Positions 34,458-44,099 of a stretch of 64,000 nt of DNA are shown piece after piece; position 1 is the stretch's first letter, and every line of letters starts with the position of its first letter. A model generated the notes under the pieces. That model was given only the letters and a program-made list of their open reading frames with translations, made no database searches and was not told the origin of the DNA. Made by a program: the position numbers and the translations under genes. Source of the stretch: Cyclobacterium jeungdonense. GTDB lineage: Bacteria > Bacteroidota > Bacteroidia > Cytophagales > Cyclobacteriaceae. The stretch spans positions 124,001-188,000 of the forward strand of contig NZ_WMCD01000005.1 in assembly GCF_010994275.1 (NCBI RefSeq), read 5' to 3'.

Positions 34458-35552
34458 CTATTCGGAAAATAATTCCATTACCTTTTCTTTGGGCAGGGCT
34501 TTTATCTGCCTACCATTTTTGCCCTTCATATCCTCGGCTGCAAACAAGGAATTGATAATGGCTTCCTCCGTCGCTTCGATGGCAGCCAAAAACAGAGGTG
34601 TAATGGCATTGTTATCCAGGGCTGCTATCGTTAGAGGTGAGGATATCAATTCTTTTAATGTACTAAAAGCAAGCACATAATCCCCGCTTCCATTGGAGGC
34701 AATCCCCCCAGTTCGGGCCAGACCCATGATGGCTCTTTTTGCTATGCGTTCCAGGTTCCGCGAGTCGACGGGTGCATCCGTTGCTACCACAATCATGCAG
34801 GATCCATCGGCAGATTCCAGTTGGTTTTTAAAGCTATATTGCCCCAGTATTTTACCCACCGGTTGGCCTCCAATTTGTAAAACACCTCCAAAATTACTTT
34901 GTACCAGCACCCCAACCGTATAACCACCCAGGTTTTCCGGTAATTTCCGGGAAGAAGTGCCAATTCCACCTTTAAATCCAAAACAAATTGTGCCGGTACC
35001 TGCGCCTACATTTCCCTCCTTTACTGGACCGGTTTTCGCTTTTTTAATCGCCTCTGTCACGTGTTCCCGCTTCACATGCCTTCCTCTGATATCGTTAAGA
35101 TACCCATCGTTTGTTTCTCCTACTACTGCATTAAGGGATCCCACTTTTTCGTTGCCCTCCAAAAATAGCATGTAATCCAATATCCCCTCCATCCCGGTAC
35201 CCACACTCAATGTATTCGTAAGGATTATCGGAGATTCAAGGTTTCCCAATTCCTGGATTTGCGTACTGCCCGCCAATTTTCCAAAACCATTGCCGACATA
35301 TACAGCTGCGGGAACTTTCATTTGGAATAAATTGCCCTGATGCGGCATTATGGCCGTGACCCCTGTTCGCACTTCCGTGCCTTCCACCAGGGTAACCTGT
35401 CCGACGGCCACTCCGGGTACATCGGTGATGGCATTCCATCTTCCAGGATCCAGAACACCCAATGAAATCCCATAACTTCGGGCACTATTCTGGGCCTGGA
35501 CTGTGGAATGAATAACCAGGGCCAATACAATCAATACAATTGAATTTCGCAT
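34458..35552 (-). CDS. P1 family peptidase (DmpA/ArgJ-like)
   Basis: This 364-residue protein has a signal peptide (IVLALVIHSTVQAQ) and the peptidase family S58 (DmpA) pattern NAITDVPGVAVGQVTL, GVTAIMP, VPAAVYVGNGFGKL and GGIGTSSRKL. In the family, a Gly-Ser/Thr bond at this last motif is cut autocatalytically to give two chains with an N-terminal nucleophile. These enzymes release N-terminal residues, often D-amino acids or beta-peptides. The signal peptide suggests a periplasmic location. It lies 4 bp from the pyrophosphohydrolase-like gene in the same direction, so the two are probably cotranscribed. Confidence 0.88.
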   Translation of the reverse strand: MRNSIVLIVLALVIHSTVQAQNSARSYGISLGVLDPGRWNAITDVPGVAVGQVTLVEGTEVRTGVTAIMPHQGNLFQMKVPAAVYVGNGFGKLAGSTQIQELGNLESPIILTNTLSVGTGMEGILDYMLFLEGNEKVGSLNAVVGETNDGYLNDIRGRHVKREHVTEAIKKAKTGPVKEGNVGAGTGTICFGFKGGIGTSSRKLPENLGGYTVGVLVQSNFGGVLQIGGQPVGKILGQYSFKNQLESADGSCMIVVATDAPVDSRNLERIAKRAIMGLARTGGIASNGSGDYVLAFSTLKELISSPLTIAALDNNAITPLFLAAIEATEEAIINSLFAAEDMKGKNGRQIKALPKEKVMELFSE

Positions 35553-35556
35553 CGTA

Positions 35557-36027
35557 TCAGGAGTTTTGTAAAATGGAGGCCAAATCAGCCGGAGAATAGT
35601 GGATGGATTTTAAGGTTTTATTGTCGGTTGTCCGGTAAACTAAAAAGACATCGTCTGCTGGCACATAGTAGCAATCCGTGCCCTTACTTTTATAATACCG
35701 TACCGTTTCTTCCGCCTCTTTTTCATTTTTACATGCCTTGCTCATATTGGATCGTTGAACCTCTTCGAACAATGCATGAAATTTGTCCGCCAGGCCAAAC
35801 TCCAGTATAGCACCGGATAGTACATATTGGATATCACATAATGCATCTGCTACTTCGACTAAGTCCTGCTTTTGGATCGCTTCTTCCAGTTCTTGCAATT
35901 CCTCGGCAATTAAAGACAGACGAAGCTGACAGCGGGATGGGGAGGGGATGGCCGGGCTTATTACCACCGGATGCTTAAAGGTCTGGTGAAAACGGGCTAC
36001 TGAGGACAGGCTCTGCGGATCTTTCAT
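35557..36027 (-). CDS. MazG/PRA-PH-superfamily nucleotide pyrophosphohydrolase
   Basis: This protein of about 156 residues carries the all-alpha NTP-pyrophosphohydrolase signature: SLIAEELQELEEAIQKQD (EExxE), then EVADALCDIQYV (ExxD). These acidic residues bind the Mg2+ that drives hydrolysis of nucleoside triphosphates. A C-terminal extension of about 60 residues (YYVPADDVFLVYRTTDN) is common in phage-like and Bacteroidota members. I chose ATG 36027 because it fits the family start; an upstream frame reaches 36081 but crosses the terminator of the preceding gene. It probably acts in house-cleaning of modified nucleotides. The substrate is not predictable. Confidence 0.8.
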   Translation of the reverse strand: MKDPQSLSSVARFHQTFKHPVVISPAIPSPSRCQLRLSLIAEELQELEEAIQKQDLVEVADALCDIQYVLSGAILEFGLADKFHALFEEVQRSNMSKACKNEKEAEETVRYYKSKGTDCYYVPADDVFLVYRTTDNKTLKSIHYSPADLASILQNS

Positions 36028-36052
36028 AGGTAGGTCATTGGAATTCCTACCA

Positions 36053-36088
36053 AATAAAAAAAGAGCCTGCCTAGGAAGCAAGCTCTTT
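36053..36088 (-). terminator. Rho-independent terminator of the 36110-36883 gene
   Basis: AAAGAGC (36060-36066) and GCTCTTT (36082-36088) form a 7-bp stem with a further TGC/GCA pairing inside. On the minus strand it is followed by a run of seven T residues. It lies 22 bp past the lipoprotein stop codon and just ahead of the pyrophosphohydrolase start. Confidence 0.75.
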
Positions 36089-36109
36089 CAAAATAATTTA
36101 GACCTGGAA

Positions 36110-36883
36110 TTAGGAATTCTTTTCAAAATTGACGGAGGCTTCCAGATTACTTTCTATCTCATTGTACAGACTGGCATTGCCATCGGCATCATTCGGTCCA
36201 ATTTCTATGACTCCATCGGAATTTCCATCCACAGCCGCATCAAAATCCACTCCTTCAAACAACGTCTCCAAATCAAAAACGACCATCAGTTCGGTATTCT
36301 CGTTGACCTCATGTCCGTCATCGTTTACTGCTTCCGCATGTAATTCTTTTTCTGCATCCATCCAAACTTGAACCGGGTCTCCATTCATTTCTCCTCCTAC
36401 CCAAAGTGACTTGTTATACAATGGATTGTCCGTCTCAACGGAGGTATTTTTATACAGATCGAATTGAATTTCCTGGTAATTTCCTTTCGGCGTATTCCCT
36501 TCACCTAAGGCAGACACTCTGGTCTGGCCTTCACTAATCAGCACCAGGGTTTGGGGCTCAGAGGCGGAAGTGCCCAATTCGGTATTTACATTGGACTTCA
36601 GACTGATACTTCCCAGGTCAATTCCGGCTACTATATCCGCTTCAGCAGCATATTTCATTTCCATTGACTTAGTTCCCACCTGGAAATCGGTGACCACAAT
36701 TGTATTTAACAAGCTTCTGGCGCTGGCATCGGGATTGGAAGGTTGTCTGGCCGTGGATTGCAATTGCACATTTCCCTGATTATCAGGAGGCGTAACATCT
36801 TCTTCTGATTGGCAAGAAAATAAAACCAAGGCAATTCCAAAACTCAACCCTGAGGTAATCAAACTTTTTTTTGATACATACAT
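36110..36883 (-). CDS. Lipoprotein with DUF4382-like beta domain
   Basis: From ATG 36883 this is a 257-residue protein with a lipoprotein signal (MYVSKKS, hydrophobic core, lipobox LFSCQ) and an Asp/Pro-rich linker. The body has the look of a DUF4382-type domain: VTDFQVGTKSMEMKYAAE, LDLGSISLK-like DLGSISLKSN and a GNYQEIQFDLYKNT strand. DUF4382 proteins are secreted beta-sandwich lipoproteins of unknown role. The acidic C terminus (DGNSDGVIEIGPNDADGN) could bind Ca2+. The domain resemblance is modest; the lipoprotein call is firm. It is a single-gene unit with its own terminator. Confidence 0.65.
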   Translation of the reverse strand: MYVSKKSLITSGLSFGIALVLFSCQSEEDVTPPDNQGNVQLQSTARQPSNPDASARSLLNTIVVTDFQVGTKSMEMKYAAEADIVAGIDLGSISLKSNVNTELGTSASEPQTLVLISEGQTRVSALGEGNTPKGNYQEIQFDLYKNTSVETDNPLYNKSLWVGGEMNGDPVQVWMDAEKELHAEAVNDDGHEVNENTELMVVFDLETLFEGVDFDAAVDGNSDGVIEIGPNDADGNASLYNEIESNLEASVNFEKNS

Positions 36884-36931
36884 AATAAATTGGTTTGGTT
36901 TAGGCGAACTGCTAGACAATCCATATGCCAA

Positions 36932-37348
36932 AAATTAAACCAACATTCTAAATTAGATTGTAAACAGTTTATTTTAAGTAGTTAATGACATTTTAAAAAG
37001 TTTCTTTATATCAGAAAGGAAAGGTGCTTTCAGGCTAATAGTTCAATTTGTGTGAACAATTTCCTCGATTAGAATCCTAAGTTCTTTCGAGGTAAGGAAA
37101 CCGGGGCATCCCTGATCACGTATCTTTTACCAAGCCAACCCGTCAAAATGACTGATTGACTTCATTTGCGGAGTTTACCCGGTAAATACCATAGTAAATT
37201 GAATATAAGCCCGTAATTTCGAACAAGATGATTATTTTTGTAATCGCTTCAGGTATTGGTGGGGTTTTTGATGTGCTTAAGGCACAGATCCCGTCATGGA
37301 AAATGTTCTATTTACATTCCCCTGTTCGTCTAACTGGTTAAAATTCAA
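36932..37348. other. Intergenic region upstream of dapF
   Basis: This gap of about 420 bp separates a divergent lipoprotein gene and dapF. I see a 13-bp palindrome TTTACC-C-GGTAAA (37174-37186), possibly an operator, and a GTTCA/TGAAC inverted repeat near 37040. A 37-codon frame from 37228 is not convincing. No RNA gene was recognised. Confidence 0.4.
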
Positions 37349-38134
37349 ATGACTATAACGTTTTATAAATATCAGGGAACCGGCAACGATTTCATCATGG
37401 TAGATGGACGCGAACATTCCCTGGGAAAGGATCCGATTCCTACGATTAAAAATCTCTGCCATCGAAAATTCGGAATTGGTGCAGACGGTCTAATCCTCTT
37501 GAAAGAGAAAACCGGTTTTGATTTTGAAATGGTCTATTATAATGCAGATGGTTCCCAGAGTATGTGTGGCAATGGTGCCCGATGTGCGGTAGCATTCGCT
37601 AATTATTTGGGAATAATTGGAAACAGCACCGACTTTCTGGCCATCGATGGCTCTCACCAGGCCGAAATCAAGGGTGATTGGGTGGCCCTGGAAATGGGAA
37701 CAGTGAAAAAGATACATTCTGCAGGCGAAGATTATTTTGTGGATACCGGATCTCCCCATCACGTGAGGGTTGTTGATGAATTGGCGACTTACGATGTGGT
37801 AGGAACGGGAAGAAGCATCCGCAACGATAAAGTAAATTATCCAAAGGGAACCAACGTAAATTTTCTAAAGCCGCTCAACAAAAATCACATCGAGGTAAGA
37901 ACCTTCGAGCGGGGTGTGGAAGATGAAACCCTTTCCTGTGGAACGGGCGTTACCGCTTGCGCCTTGGTTTATGGCTCCCAACAAGGTCAAAACGAAATAA
38001 AAATTAGCACACCGGGAGGAAACCTGGAAGTCAGCTTTGTTGTACATCCAAGTGGAAGCTTTGAAAACATCATCTTGGCAGGTCCTGCCAAACAGGTATT
38101 TTCCGGGAAAATTTCGCTTGCCGAAATAGCATGA
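37349..38134 (+). CDS. dapF: Diaminopimelate epimerase
   Basis: This 261-residue enzyme interconverts LL- and meso-diaminopimelate for lysine and peptidoglycan synthesis. Both catalytic cysteines are visible, in SMCGNGARC (Cys73) and LSCGTGVTAC. Other family motifs are YQGTGNDFIMVDGR, FGIGADGL and GSPHHV. The length is usual for DapF. It is 47 bp upstream of secA in the same direction and could share a transcript. Confidence 0.96.
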   Translation: MTITFYKYQGTGNDFIMVDGREHSLGKDPIPTIKNLCHRKFGIGADGLILLKEKTGFDFEMVYYNADGSQSMCGNGARCAVAFANYLGIIGNSTDFLAIDGSHQAEIKGDWVALEMGTVKKIHSAGEDYFVDTGSPHHVRVVDELATYDVVGTGRSIRNDKVNYPKGTNVNFLKPLNKNHIEVRTFERGVEDETLSCGTGVTACALVYGSQQGQNEIKISTPGGNLEVSFVVHPSGSFENIILAGPAKQVFSGKISLAEIA

Positions 38135-38181
38135 GGTAGCGGAAATAAAGAATTTAAGAAAGTGATAAAGCAGTAATATAT

Positions 38182-41100
38182 ATGATAGAAGCAATAGCAA
38201 AAGGGTTAGCAAAGGTTTTTGGTACAAAATCAGACCGGGATATCAAAAGCTTAAGCCCGGCAGTTGGCCTGATAAATGCAGCCTACGATAAACTGGCAAC
38301 TATTTCGGACGATGAACTGAGAAACGAAACCAGAGCCATCCGAAGCGTCATTAACGAGGACTTAAAAGAATTTGATGAACGCATCGCTCAACTAAGAAGC
38401 GAAATTGATGCTATGAGTCCGGATCAGGTTCAGGCCAAGGATGCTTTATTTAACGATATAGACCGGGTAGAAAAAGAACGAGACGAAGCCTTAGAAGTAA
38501 GTCTGGAGAAGGTATTGCCCCGAGCCTTTGCAGTAATCAAAGAAACGGCCCGACGCCTGAAAGAAAACGAGCAGCTAACGGTAGCTGCATCCGAAGAAGA
38601 CCGGGAAATGGCCGCCAACAAATCCTACGTGGAAATAGAAGGTGATCAGGCCATTTGGCACAACCGCTGGTCAGCGGCAGGTGTTGAAGTAACCTGGGAC
38701 ATGTTGCATTACGACGTGCAGCTTTTAGGTGGGGTGGCACTTCACCGGGGAAACATTGCGGAAATGGCTACCGGGGAAGGTAAAACGCTGGTTTCCACTT
38801 TACCTGCCTATCTCAATGCACTTGCTGGAAGAGGTGTTCATATCGTCACTGTAAACGATTACCTTGCCAAACGAGATTCTGAATGGAATGCTCCCTTATT
38901 CGAATTTCACGGATTGAAAGTCGACTGCATAGATAAGTATTCACCGAATTCTGAAGGCAGAAGAAAAGCTTACCAGTGTGATATCGTCTATGGAACCAAC
39001 AATGAATTTGGTTTTGATTACCTAAGAGATAATATGGCACGCGACTCCAAAGACCTGGTTCAGGGGAAGCACCATTTTGCCATGATTGATGAGGTAGATT
39101 CTGTTTTGATCGATGATGCAAGGACCCCATTAATAATTTCCGGTCCGATTCCCAGAGGAGACGAGCACGAGTTTTATGACATGAAACCCCGGGTTTCCAC
39201 CCTTGTCGACGAACAACGAAAACTGGTGCAAACCTATTTGTCCGAAGCCAAAAAGCTTATCAAGGAAGGTAAGGAAAAGGAGGGAGGGCTCTCCTTATTC
39301 CGAGCTTTTAGAGGCCTTCCTAAATACAAGCCATTGATCAAGTACCTTTCAGAACCCGGAATTCGGGTAATTCTGCAAAAAACTGAAAATTTTTACCTTC
39401 AGGATAACAAACGAAACATGCCTGAGGCGGATGAGCCCTTATTGTTTACCATTGATGAAAAATCAAATACCGTAGACCTTACCGATAATGGTATTGAAGT
39501 CATTACCAAAAAGAACGAAAATGCCAGCTTCTTCATCCTCCCGGATATTGGGAGCGAAATCGCTGATTTGGAAAAAGACGAGGCGATTGATGAGCGCGAA
39601 AAGCTGGTACGAAAGGAAGAGCTCATTAAAGACTATGGTATAAAGGCGCAGCGCATTCATACTGTCAACCAGCTCCTGAAAGCCTATTGCATGTTTGAAA
39701 AAGACACGGAATACATTTTGGTGGATGGAAAGGTAAAAATCGTCGATGAACAAACCGGCCGTGTCATGGAAGGACGCCGATATTCTGATGGACTACACCA
39801 GGCCATAGAAGCCAAAGAAAATGTAAAGGTGGAAGATGCCACCCAAACCTACGCCACGATTACCCTTCAAAATTATTTCCGAATGTACCACAAACTTTCG
39901 GGCATGACCGGTACTGCCGAAACGGAAGCAGGAGAGTTCTGGGAAATTTACAAGTTGGATGTAATTGTCATACCTACCAATAAACCCATTCAACGAAAAG
40001 ACCGGGAAGACAAGGTTTATAAAACCGTTAGGGAGAAGTTCAATGCGGTGGTAGATGAAATCAACGAGTTGACGGATGCAAACAGGCCTGTACTGGTAGG
40101 TACCACATCAGTGGAAATATCGGAATTACTCAGCCGGATGCTGAACATCCGAAAGATCAAACACCAGGTATTGAATGCCAAGCAACACGCCAGGGAGGCG
40201 GACGTGGTAGCGGAGGCCGGAAAGCCAAAAACCGTGACCATTGCCACCAACATGGCGGGTAGGGGTACCGACATTAAGTTGACTCCGGAATCCAAAGGAG
40301 CTGGAGGTCTTGCAATTATCGGTACGGAAAGACACGAATCCAGACGAGTGGACCGGCAGTTACGCGGTAGATCTGGTAGGCAGGGAGACCCAGGTTCTAC
40401 CCAGTTTTTTGTTTCCCTGGAAGACAACCTGATGCGTTTGTTTGGATCCGAAAGGATTGCCAAATTAATGGACCGAATGGGTCTGGAGGAAGGAGAAGTC
40501 ATTCAGCATTCCATGATTACGAAATCCATAGAAAGGGCTCAGCGAAAAGTAGAGGAAAACAACTTTGGCGTAAGAAAGCGCCTACTGGAGTACGATGATG
40601 TCATGAACAGCCAGCGGGAAGTCGTTTATCGCAGAAGGAAAAATGCGCTGATCGGTGACCGTCTGGAACTTGATATCCTAAACATCATGTACGATGTATC
40701 CGAAGACCTGATAGAAATGGCCAAATCTACCGAAGACCTTGAAAACCTTCGGATGAATATTTTCAGTTCCCTGGGAATTGATTATCAATTTTCTGAATCG
40801 GATTTGAAGGATAAGGATCTTTCTACCCTTACCCGAACCCTTTTCAATGCAGCATACGAAAACTACACGAAGAAAAACCAAAGTATTTTAGAAAGGGCCA
40901 TGCCCATTCTTCGGGATGTTCACAAAAACCGCGGGGCAACCGTAAAAGAAATCATGGTGCCCATCTCGGACGGAATCAAACAAATCGGGGTTGTAATCAA
41001 CCTGGAATCTACCCTCAATAACGAGGGTAGGGAGCTGATTCGTGCGATAGAAAAAACGGTAACCCTGGCCATTATTGATCAAAACTGGAAAGAACACCTT

Positions 41101-41562
41101 CGCGACATGGATGATTTGAAACAATCGGTCCAAAATGCAGTGTACGAGCAAAAAGACCCCTTGCTTATCTATAAGTTTGAAGCTTTTGAAATGTTCAAAC
41201 GATTTCTCGGCAAGTTAAATGATGATATTGTATCGTTTATTTCCAAGTCGGATTTGCCCAAACAGGATCCCGATCAGGTGAAAGCCGCGCAAACGCAACG
41301 AAAAAGGGAACCGGCGGTAACGGCTTCCAAAGAGGAGGCAGGAAACAGTCTGGGAAATGCTTCGGGACAACGCGCCGCTTTGGCCAATAGCAGGGCCCGC
41401 CCATCCCGTGAGCCGGTGCAGCCTAGAAAATCAGATAAATCCTACGGTAGAAATGACAAGGTAAGCGTAAAGTATGTGGACGGAAAGGTCAAAAAAGATG
41501 TGAAATACAAAAGTGTGGAACAGGATCTTTCGGACGCAAAATGCGTGATCATAGAAAATTAA
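38182..41562 (+). CDS. secA: Preprotein translocase ATPase SecA
   Basis: This 1126-residue motor drives Sec-dependent export at SecYEG. Walker A is ATGEGKTLVS (near residue 198), the DEAD-like motif is MIDEVDSVL (near 301), and motif VI lies after MAGRGTDIKL (near 692) at GRSGRQGDPG. It is over 200 residues longer than E. coli or B. subtilis SecA. The additions lie in the helical N-terminal region (about 75-115), after DEVD (about 340-470), and in a basic C-terminal tail, as usual in Bacteroidota. The C-terminal zinc-binding CxC motif that contacts SecB is absent. The SPOR lipoprotein gene follows 12 bp later. Confidence 0.97.
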   Translation: MIEAIAKGLAKVFGTKSDRDIKSLSPAVGLINAAYDKLATISDDELRNETRAIRSVINEDLKEFDERIAQLRSEIDAMSPDQVQAKDALFNDIDRVEKERDEALEVSLEKVLPRAFAVIKETARRLKENEQLTVAASEEDREMAANKSYVEIEGDQAIWHNRWSAAGVEVTWDMLHYDVQLLGGVALHRGNIAEMATGEGKTLVSTLPAYLNALAGRGVHIVTVNDYLAKRDSEWNAPLFEFHGLKVDCIDKYSPNSEGRRKAYQCDIVYGTNNEFGFDYLRDNMARDSKDLVQGKHHFAMIDEVDSVLIDDARTPLIISGPIPRGDEHEFYDMKPRVSTLVDEQRKLVQTYLSEAKKLIKEGKEKEGGLSLFRAFRGLPKYKPLIKYLSEPGIRVILQKTENFYLQDNKRNMPEADEPLLFTIDEKSNTVDLTDNGIEVITKKNENASFFILPDIGSEIADLEKDEAIDEREKLVRKEELIKDYGIKAQRIHTVNQLLKAYCMFEKDTEYILVDGKVKIVDEQTGRVMEGRRYSDGLHQAIEAKENVKVEDATQTYATITLQNYFRMYHKLSGMTGTAETEAGEFWEIYKLDVIVIPTNKPIQRKDREDKVYKTVREKFNAVVDEINELTDANRPVLVGTTSVEISELLSRMLNIRKIKHQVLNAKQHAREADVVAEAGKPKTVTIATNMAGRGTDIKLTPESKGAGGLAIIGTERHESRRVDRQLRGRSGRQGDPGSTQFFVSLEDNLMRLFGSERIAKLMDRMGLEEGEVIQHSMITKSIERAQRKVEENNFGVRKRLLEYDDVMNSQREVVYRRRKNALIGDRLELDILNIMYDVSEDLIEMAKSTEDLENLRMNIFSSLGIDYQFSESDLKDKDLSTLTRTLFNAAYENYTKKNQSILERAMPILRDVHKNRGATVKEIMVPISDGIKQIGVVINLESTLNNEGRELIRAIEKTVTLAIIDQNWKEHLRDMDDLKQSVQNAVYEQKDPLLIYKFEAFEMFKRFLGKLNDDIVSFISKSDLPKQDPDQVKAAQTQRKREPAVTASKEEAGNSLGNASGQRAALANSRARPSREPVQPRKSDKSYGRNDKVSVKYVDGKVKKDVKYKSVEQDLSDAKCVIIEN

Positions 41563-41573
41563 ACAACATCCCC

Positions 41574-42125
41574 ATGGCCGGAAAAAAAAGTCTTCTCATC
41601 GTATTAAGCCTTATACTATTCAGCAGTTGCGGAATAATCAACATTCGAAAAAGCGGAGGAAGTGCAGAAATGTATTCCAATTACTCGGAAGATCTTAGTA
41701 GCACTCGAATTCAATTTGAGCCACTTCCTGATCCCGAGGATTCGAATTTTGAGCCCGAAGGCGACGCTGACCCTATAGATCAGGAACTCGGCCAAAGAAT
41801 CAATCAAATCATCATGGAAAACGACAAGGAAATGTTCCTGGATGGTTTCACGATCCTGGTTTACAGCGGAGTGGGTAGGGATGCTGCTTTCGAATTACGA
41901 AACGAGGTCTATTCCGAATTTCCGGATATCCAAACCTACATGGAATACGAACAACCCCGGTACCTGGTAAAAGTAGGTCGGTACATTAATAAAATAGAAG
42001 CCCTGGCAACCTACGAAAAATTAAAACCTCTTTTTCCGGGCTCCCGAATTATTTCTGCACGCTTTCTAAAAGATCATGACCAGCAGAAAAAAGAAGAAGA
42101 AAAGATAGAAAATGCTGAAAGATAG
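41574..42125 (+). CDS. SPOR-domain lipoprotein
   Basis: From ATG 41574 this 183-residue protein has a lipoprotein signal (LLIVLSLILFSSC) and an acidic linker (PDPEDSNFEPEGD). The C-terminal SPOR-like domain (about residues 90-165) has FTILVYSG, a beta-alpha-beta pattern, and PRYLVKVGRYINKIEAL. SPOR domains bind denuded glycan strands at division sites. Localisation near peptidoglycan is likely. An ATG at 41541 lies inside secA and is less likely the true start. It overlaps the M20 peptidase gene by 14 bp, so the two are translationally linked. Confidence 0.75.
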   Translation: MAGKKSLLIVLSLILFSSCGIINIRKSGGSAEMYSNYSEDLSSTRIQFEPLPDPEDSNFEPEGDADPIDQELGQRINQIIMENDKEMFLDGFTILVYSGVGRDAAFELRNEVYSEFPDIQTYMEYEQPRYLVKVGRYINKIEALATYEKLKPLFPGSRIISARFLKDHDQQKKEEEKIENAER

Positions 42126-43302
42126 AATTCAAAAACTAGCGACCAACTACAAGGAGGACACCATCAAGCTGAGAAGGCATTTACATGCCCATCCGGAATT
42201 ATCGTTTCAAGAAAACAATACCGTGGCTTTTGTAGAAGAAAAGCTGCGTGGCATGGGTATTGATAAAATTGAACCCAAGGCAAACACCGGATTAGTAGCT
42301 TTGATTGAAGGTAAAAATCCTTCCAAAAAAATCATTTCCCTTAGGGCGGATATGGATGCATTACCGATCAACGAAGCAAATGACGTCCCCTACAAATCCA
42401 CCAATCCGGGCGTGATGCACGCATGTGGACACGACGTACACACCTCCTCCCTACTCGGAACAGCACGAATCCTAAACGAGATCAAAGAAGACTTTGAGGG
42501 CACCATCAAATTACTTTTCCAGCCCGGAGAGGAAAAAGTTCCTGGTGGAGCATCGATGATGATCGCCGACAAGGCCCTTGATAATCCCAGACCTTCAGCC
42601 ATCATGGGTCAGCATGTCATGCCCTTGATTCCTGTGGGGAAAGTTGGTTTTCGGAAAGGCATGTATATGGCCAGTGCTGACGAGCTTTACCTAACTGTGA
42701 AAGGAAAAGGGGGCCATGGCGCCATGCCTGAATCGCTGGTAGACCCGGTACTGATCACTGCTCATATACTGGTCGCGCTGCAGCAGGTGGTAAGCCGAAA
42801 AGCTGACCCCAAAACTCCATCCGTTCTTTCTTTTGGGAAAGTAATGGCCGATGGAGCTACCAATGTAATTCCGGATGAGGTAAGCATTGAGGGTACCTTT
42901 CGAACCCTCGATGAAGATTGGAGAAAAAAGGCACACGAACAGATGATCCGGATTGCAAAAGGAATCGCAGAAGGAATGGGTGGATCAGTAGATTTTGAAG
43001 TTCGCAAAGGTTATCCCTTTCTTAAAAACGAGCCCTTGCTTACAGAGCGATGTATACAGGCAGCAAAAGCCTATCTGGGTGATGAGAATGTGGTGGACCT
43101 GGATATCTGGATGGCTGCAGAGGATTTTTCCTACTACACCCAGGAAATAGACGGGTGTTTTTACCGACTCGGTACCCGAAATGACACTAAGGGCATCGTA
43201 TCTGGTGTCCATACCCCTACATTTGATATTGATGAGGATGCCTTGGGGCTAAGCATCGGATTAATGGCCTGGCTTGCTGTTGAGGAATTACAGTATCGCT
43301 AA
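42112..43302 (+). CDS. M20 family metallopeptidase / N-acyl-amino-acid amidohydrolase
   Basis: This 396-residue zinc amidohydrolase matches the IAA-amino-acid-hydrolase-like M20D branch. The family motifs are LRADMDALPI, HACGHDVHTSSLLG, FQPGEEKVPGGASMM and the lid-domain segment VSIEGTFRTLDE. The Asp/His/Glu ligands of the di-metal site are present. No signal peptide is seen, so it acts in the cytoplasm on N-acyl or peptide-like amides. It overlaps the SPOR lipoprotein gene by 14 bp and precedes the S1/P1 nuclease gene by 22 bp. Confidence 0.88.
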   Translation: MLKDRIQKLATNYKEDTIKLRRHLHAHPELSFQENNTVAFVEEKLRGMGIDKIEPKANTGLVALIEGKNPSKKIISLRADMDALPINEANDVPYKSTNPGVMHACGHDVHTSSLLGTARILNEIKEDFEGTIKLLFQPGEEKVPGGASMMIADKALDNPRPSAIMGQHVMPLIPVGKVGFRKGMYMASADELYLTVKGKGGHGAMPESLVDPVLITAHILVALQQVVSRKADPKTPSVLSFGKVMADGATNVIPDEVSIEGTFRTLDEDWRKKAHEQMIRIAKGIAEGMGGSVDFEVRKGYPFLKNEPLLTERCIQAAKAYLGDENVVDLDIWMAAEDFSYYTQEIDGCFYRLGTRNDTKGIVSGVHTPTFDIDEDALGLSIGLMAWLAVEELQYR

Positions 43303-43324
43303 TTTTTAATTCTCGCTACCAAAA

Positions 43325-44095
43325 ATGAAAAAAGCAGCATTTTCTTTCCTATTTGCAATAGGGATTTCACTGAATACCTTTGGATGGGGTCAAACCGGTC
43401 ACAGAGTAGTCGGGCAGATCGCTAGCTGGCATCTCAATAAGAAAGCAGCGAAGGCAATAGAACGAATACTGGGTTCGGAGTCCCTTGCCATGTCCGCAAA
43501 TTGGATGGATGAAATCAAATCAGATCCGAAATACAGGTATCTCAATCCCTGGCATTACCTGACAGTCAAAACCGGAGAGAAGTACAACCCGGATACTCAG
43601 GAAGAGGGAGGAGATGCTTTCAGCAAAACGATAATGATCATTGATGCGCTTCAAAATGGAAATCTGGATGCTGAAACAAAAATAGCTTACCTTAAGATAT
43701 TGGTGCATTTGGTAGGTGATTTACATCAACCCTTGCATGTAGGCACGGGAGAAGATCGGGGAGGAAACGATGTCGATGTATTCTATTTCAATCAGCAAAC
43801 CAATCTGCATGCCGTTTGGGATACCCGGATCATCGAAGGAAAAAATTTAAGCTATACCGAACTGGCTGAGCACCTGAACAAAAGATCCAGCAAATCGCTG
43901 GTTCAGAATTATCAACGTGATCCCCTTGAAAACTGGTTACAAGAAGCAGTAGACCTGCGCCCCGTCCTCTATAATTTACCTGAAAACAACCGCCTTTCCT
44001 ACGAATACGTATACCATACCTTTCCGGTCATAGAGGAGCGCTTGCTGGCAGGGGGAATCCGGTTGGCAGGAATTTTGAACGAAATATACGGTTAA
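43325..44095 (+). CDS. S1/P1-type nuclease
   Basis: This 256-residue protein has a signal peptide (FLFAIGISLNTFG) with cleavage before Trp21 (WGQTGHRVVGQIA). In the S1/P1 family, the mature N-terminal Trp and the nearby His bind the trinuclear zinc site. Other ligands are in NPWHYL, HLVGDLHQPLHVG and GGNDVDV. These enzymes cut single-stranded DNA and RNA and often have 3'-nucleotidase activity. Secretion suggests nutrient phosphate and nucleoside recovery from extracellular nucleic acids. It converges on comF with a 4-bp gap. Confidence 0.92.
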   Translation: MKKAAFSFLFAIGISLNTFGWGQTGHRVVGQIASWHLNKKAAKAIERILGSESLAMSANWMDEIKSDPKYRYLNPWHYLTVKTGEKYNPDTQEEGGDAFSKTIMIIDALQNGNLDAETKIAYLKILVHLVGDLHQPLHVGTGEDRGGNDVDVFYFNQQTNLHAVWDTRIIEGKNLSYTELAEHLNKRSSKSLVQNYQRDPLENWLQEAVDLRPVLYNLPENNRLSYEYVYHTFPVIEERLLAGGIRLAGILNEIYG

Positions 44096-44099
44096 TATA

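Noticed and set aside
35058..35072. CACGTG inside the P1 peptidase gene as a third parS
   Set aside because: The flanks do not continue the palindrome (no TGTTCC/GGAACA arms). Other CACGTG hits, near 29222 and 37760, fail the same test.
37228..37341. A 37-codon frame just before dapF
   Set aside because: No promoter, family or conservation evidence; the length is within chance expectation for this gap.
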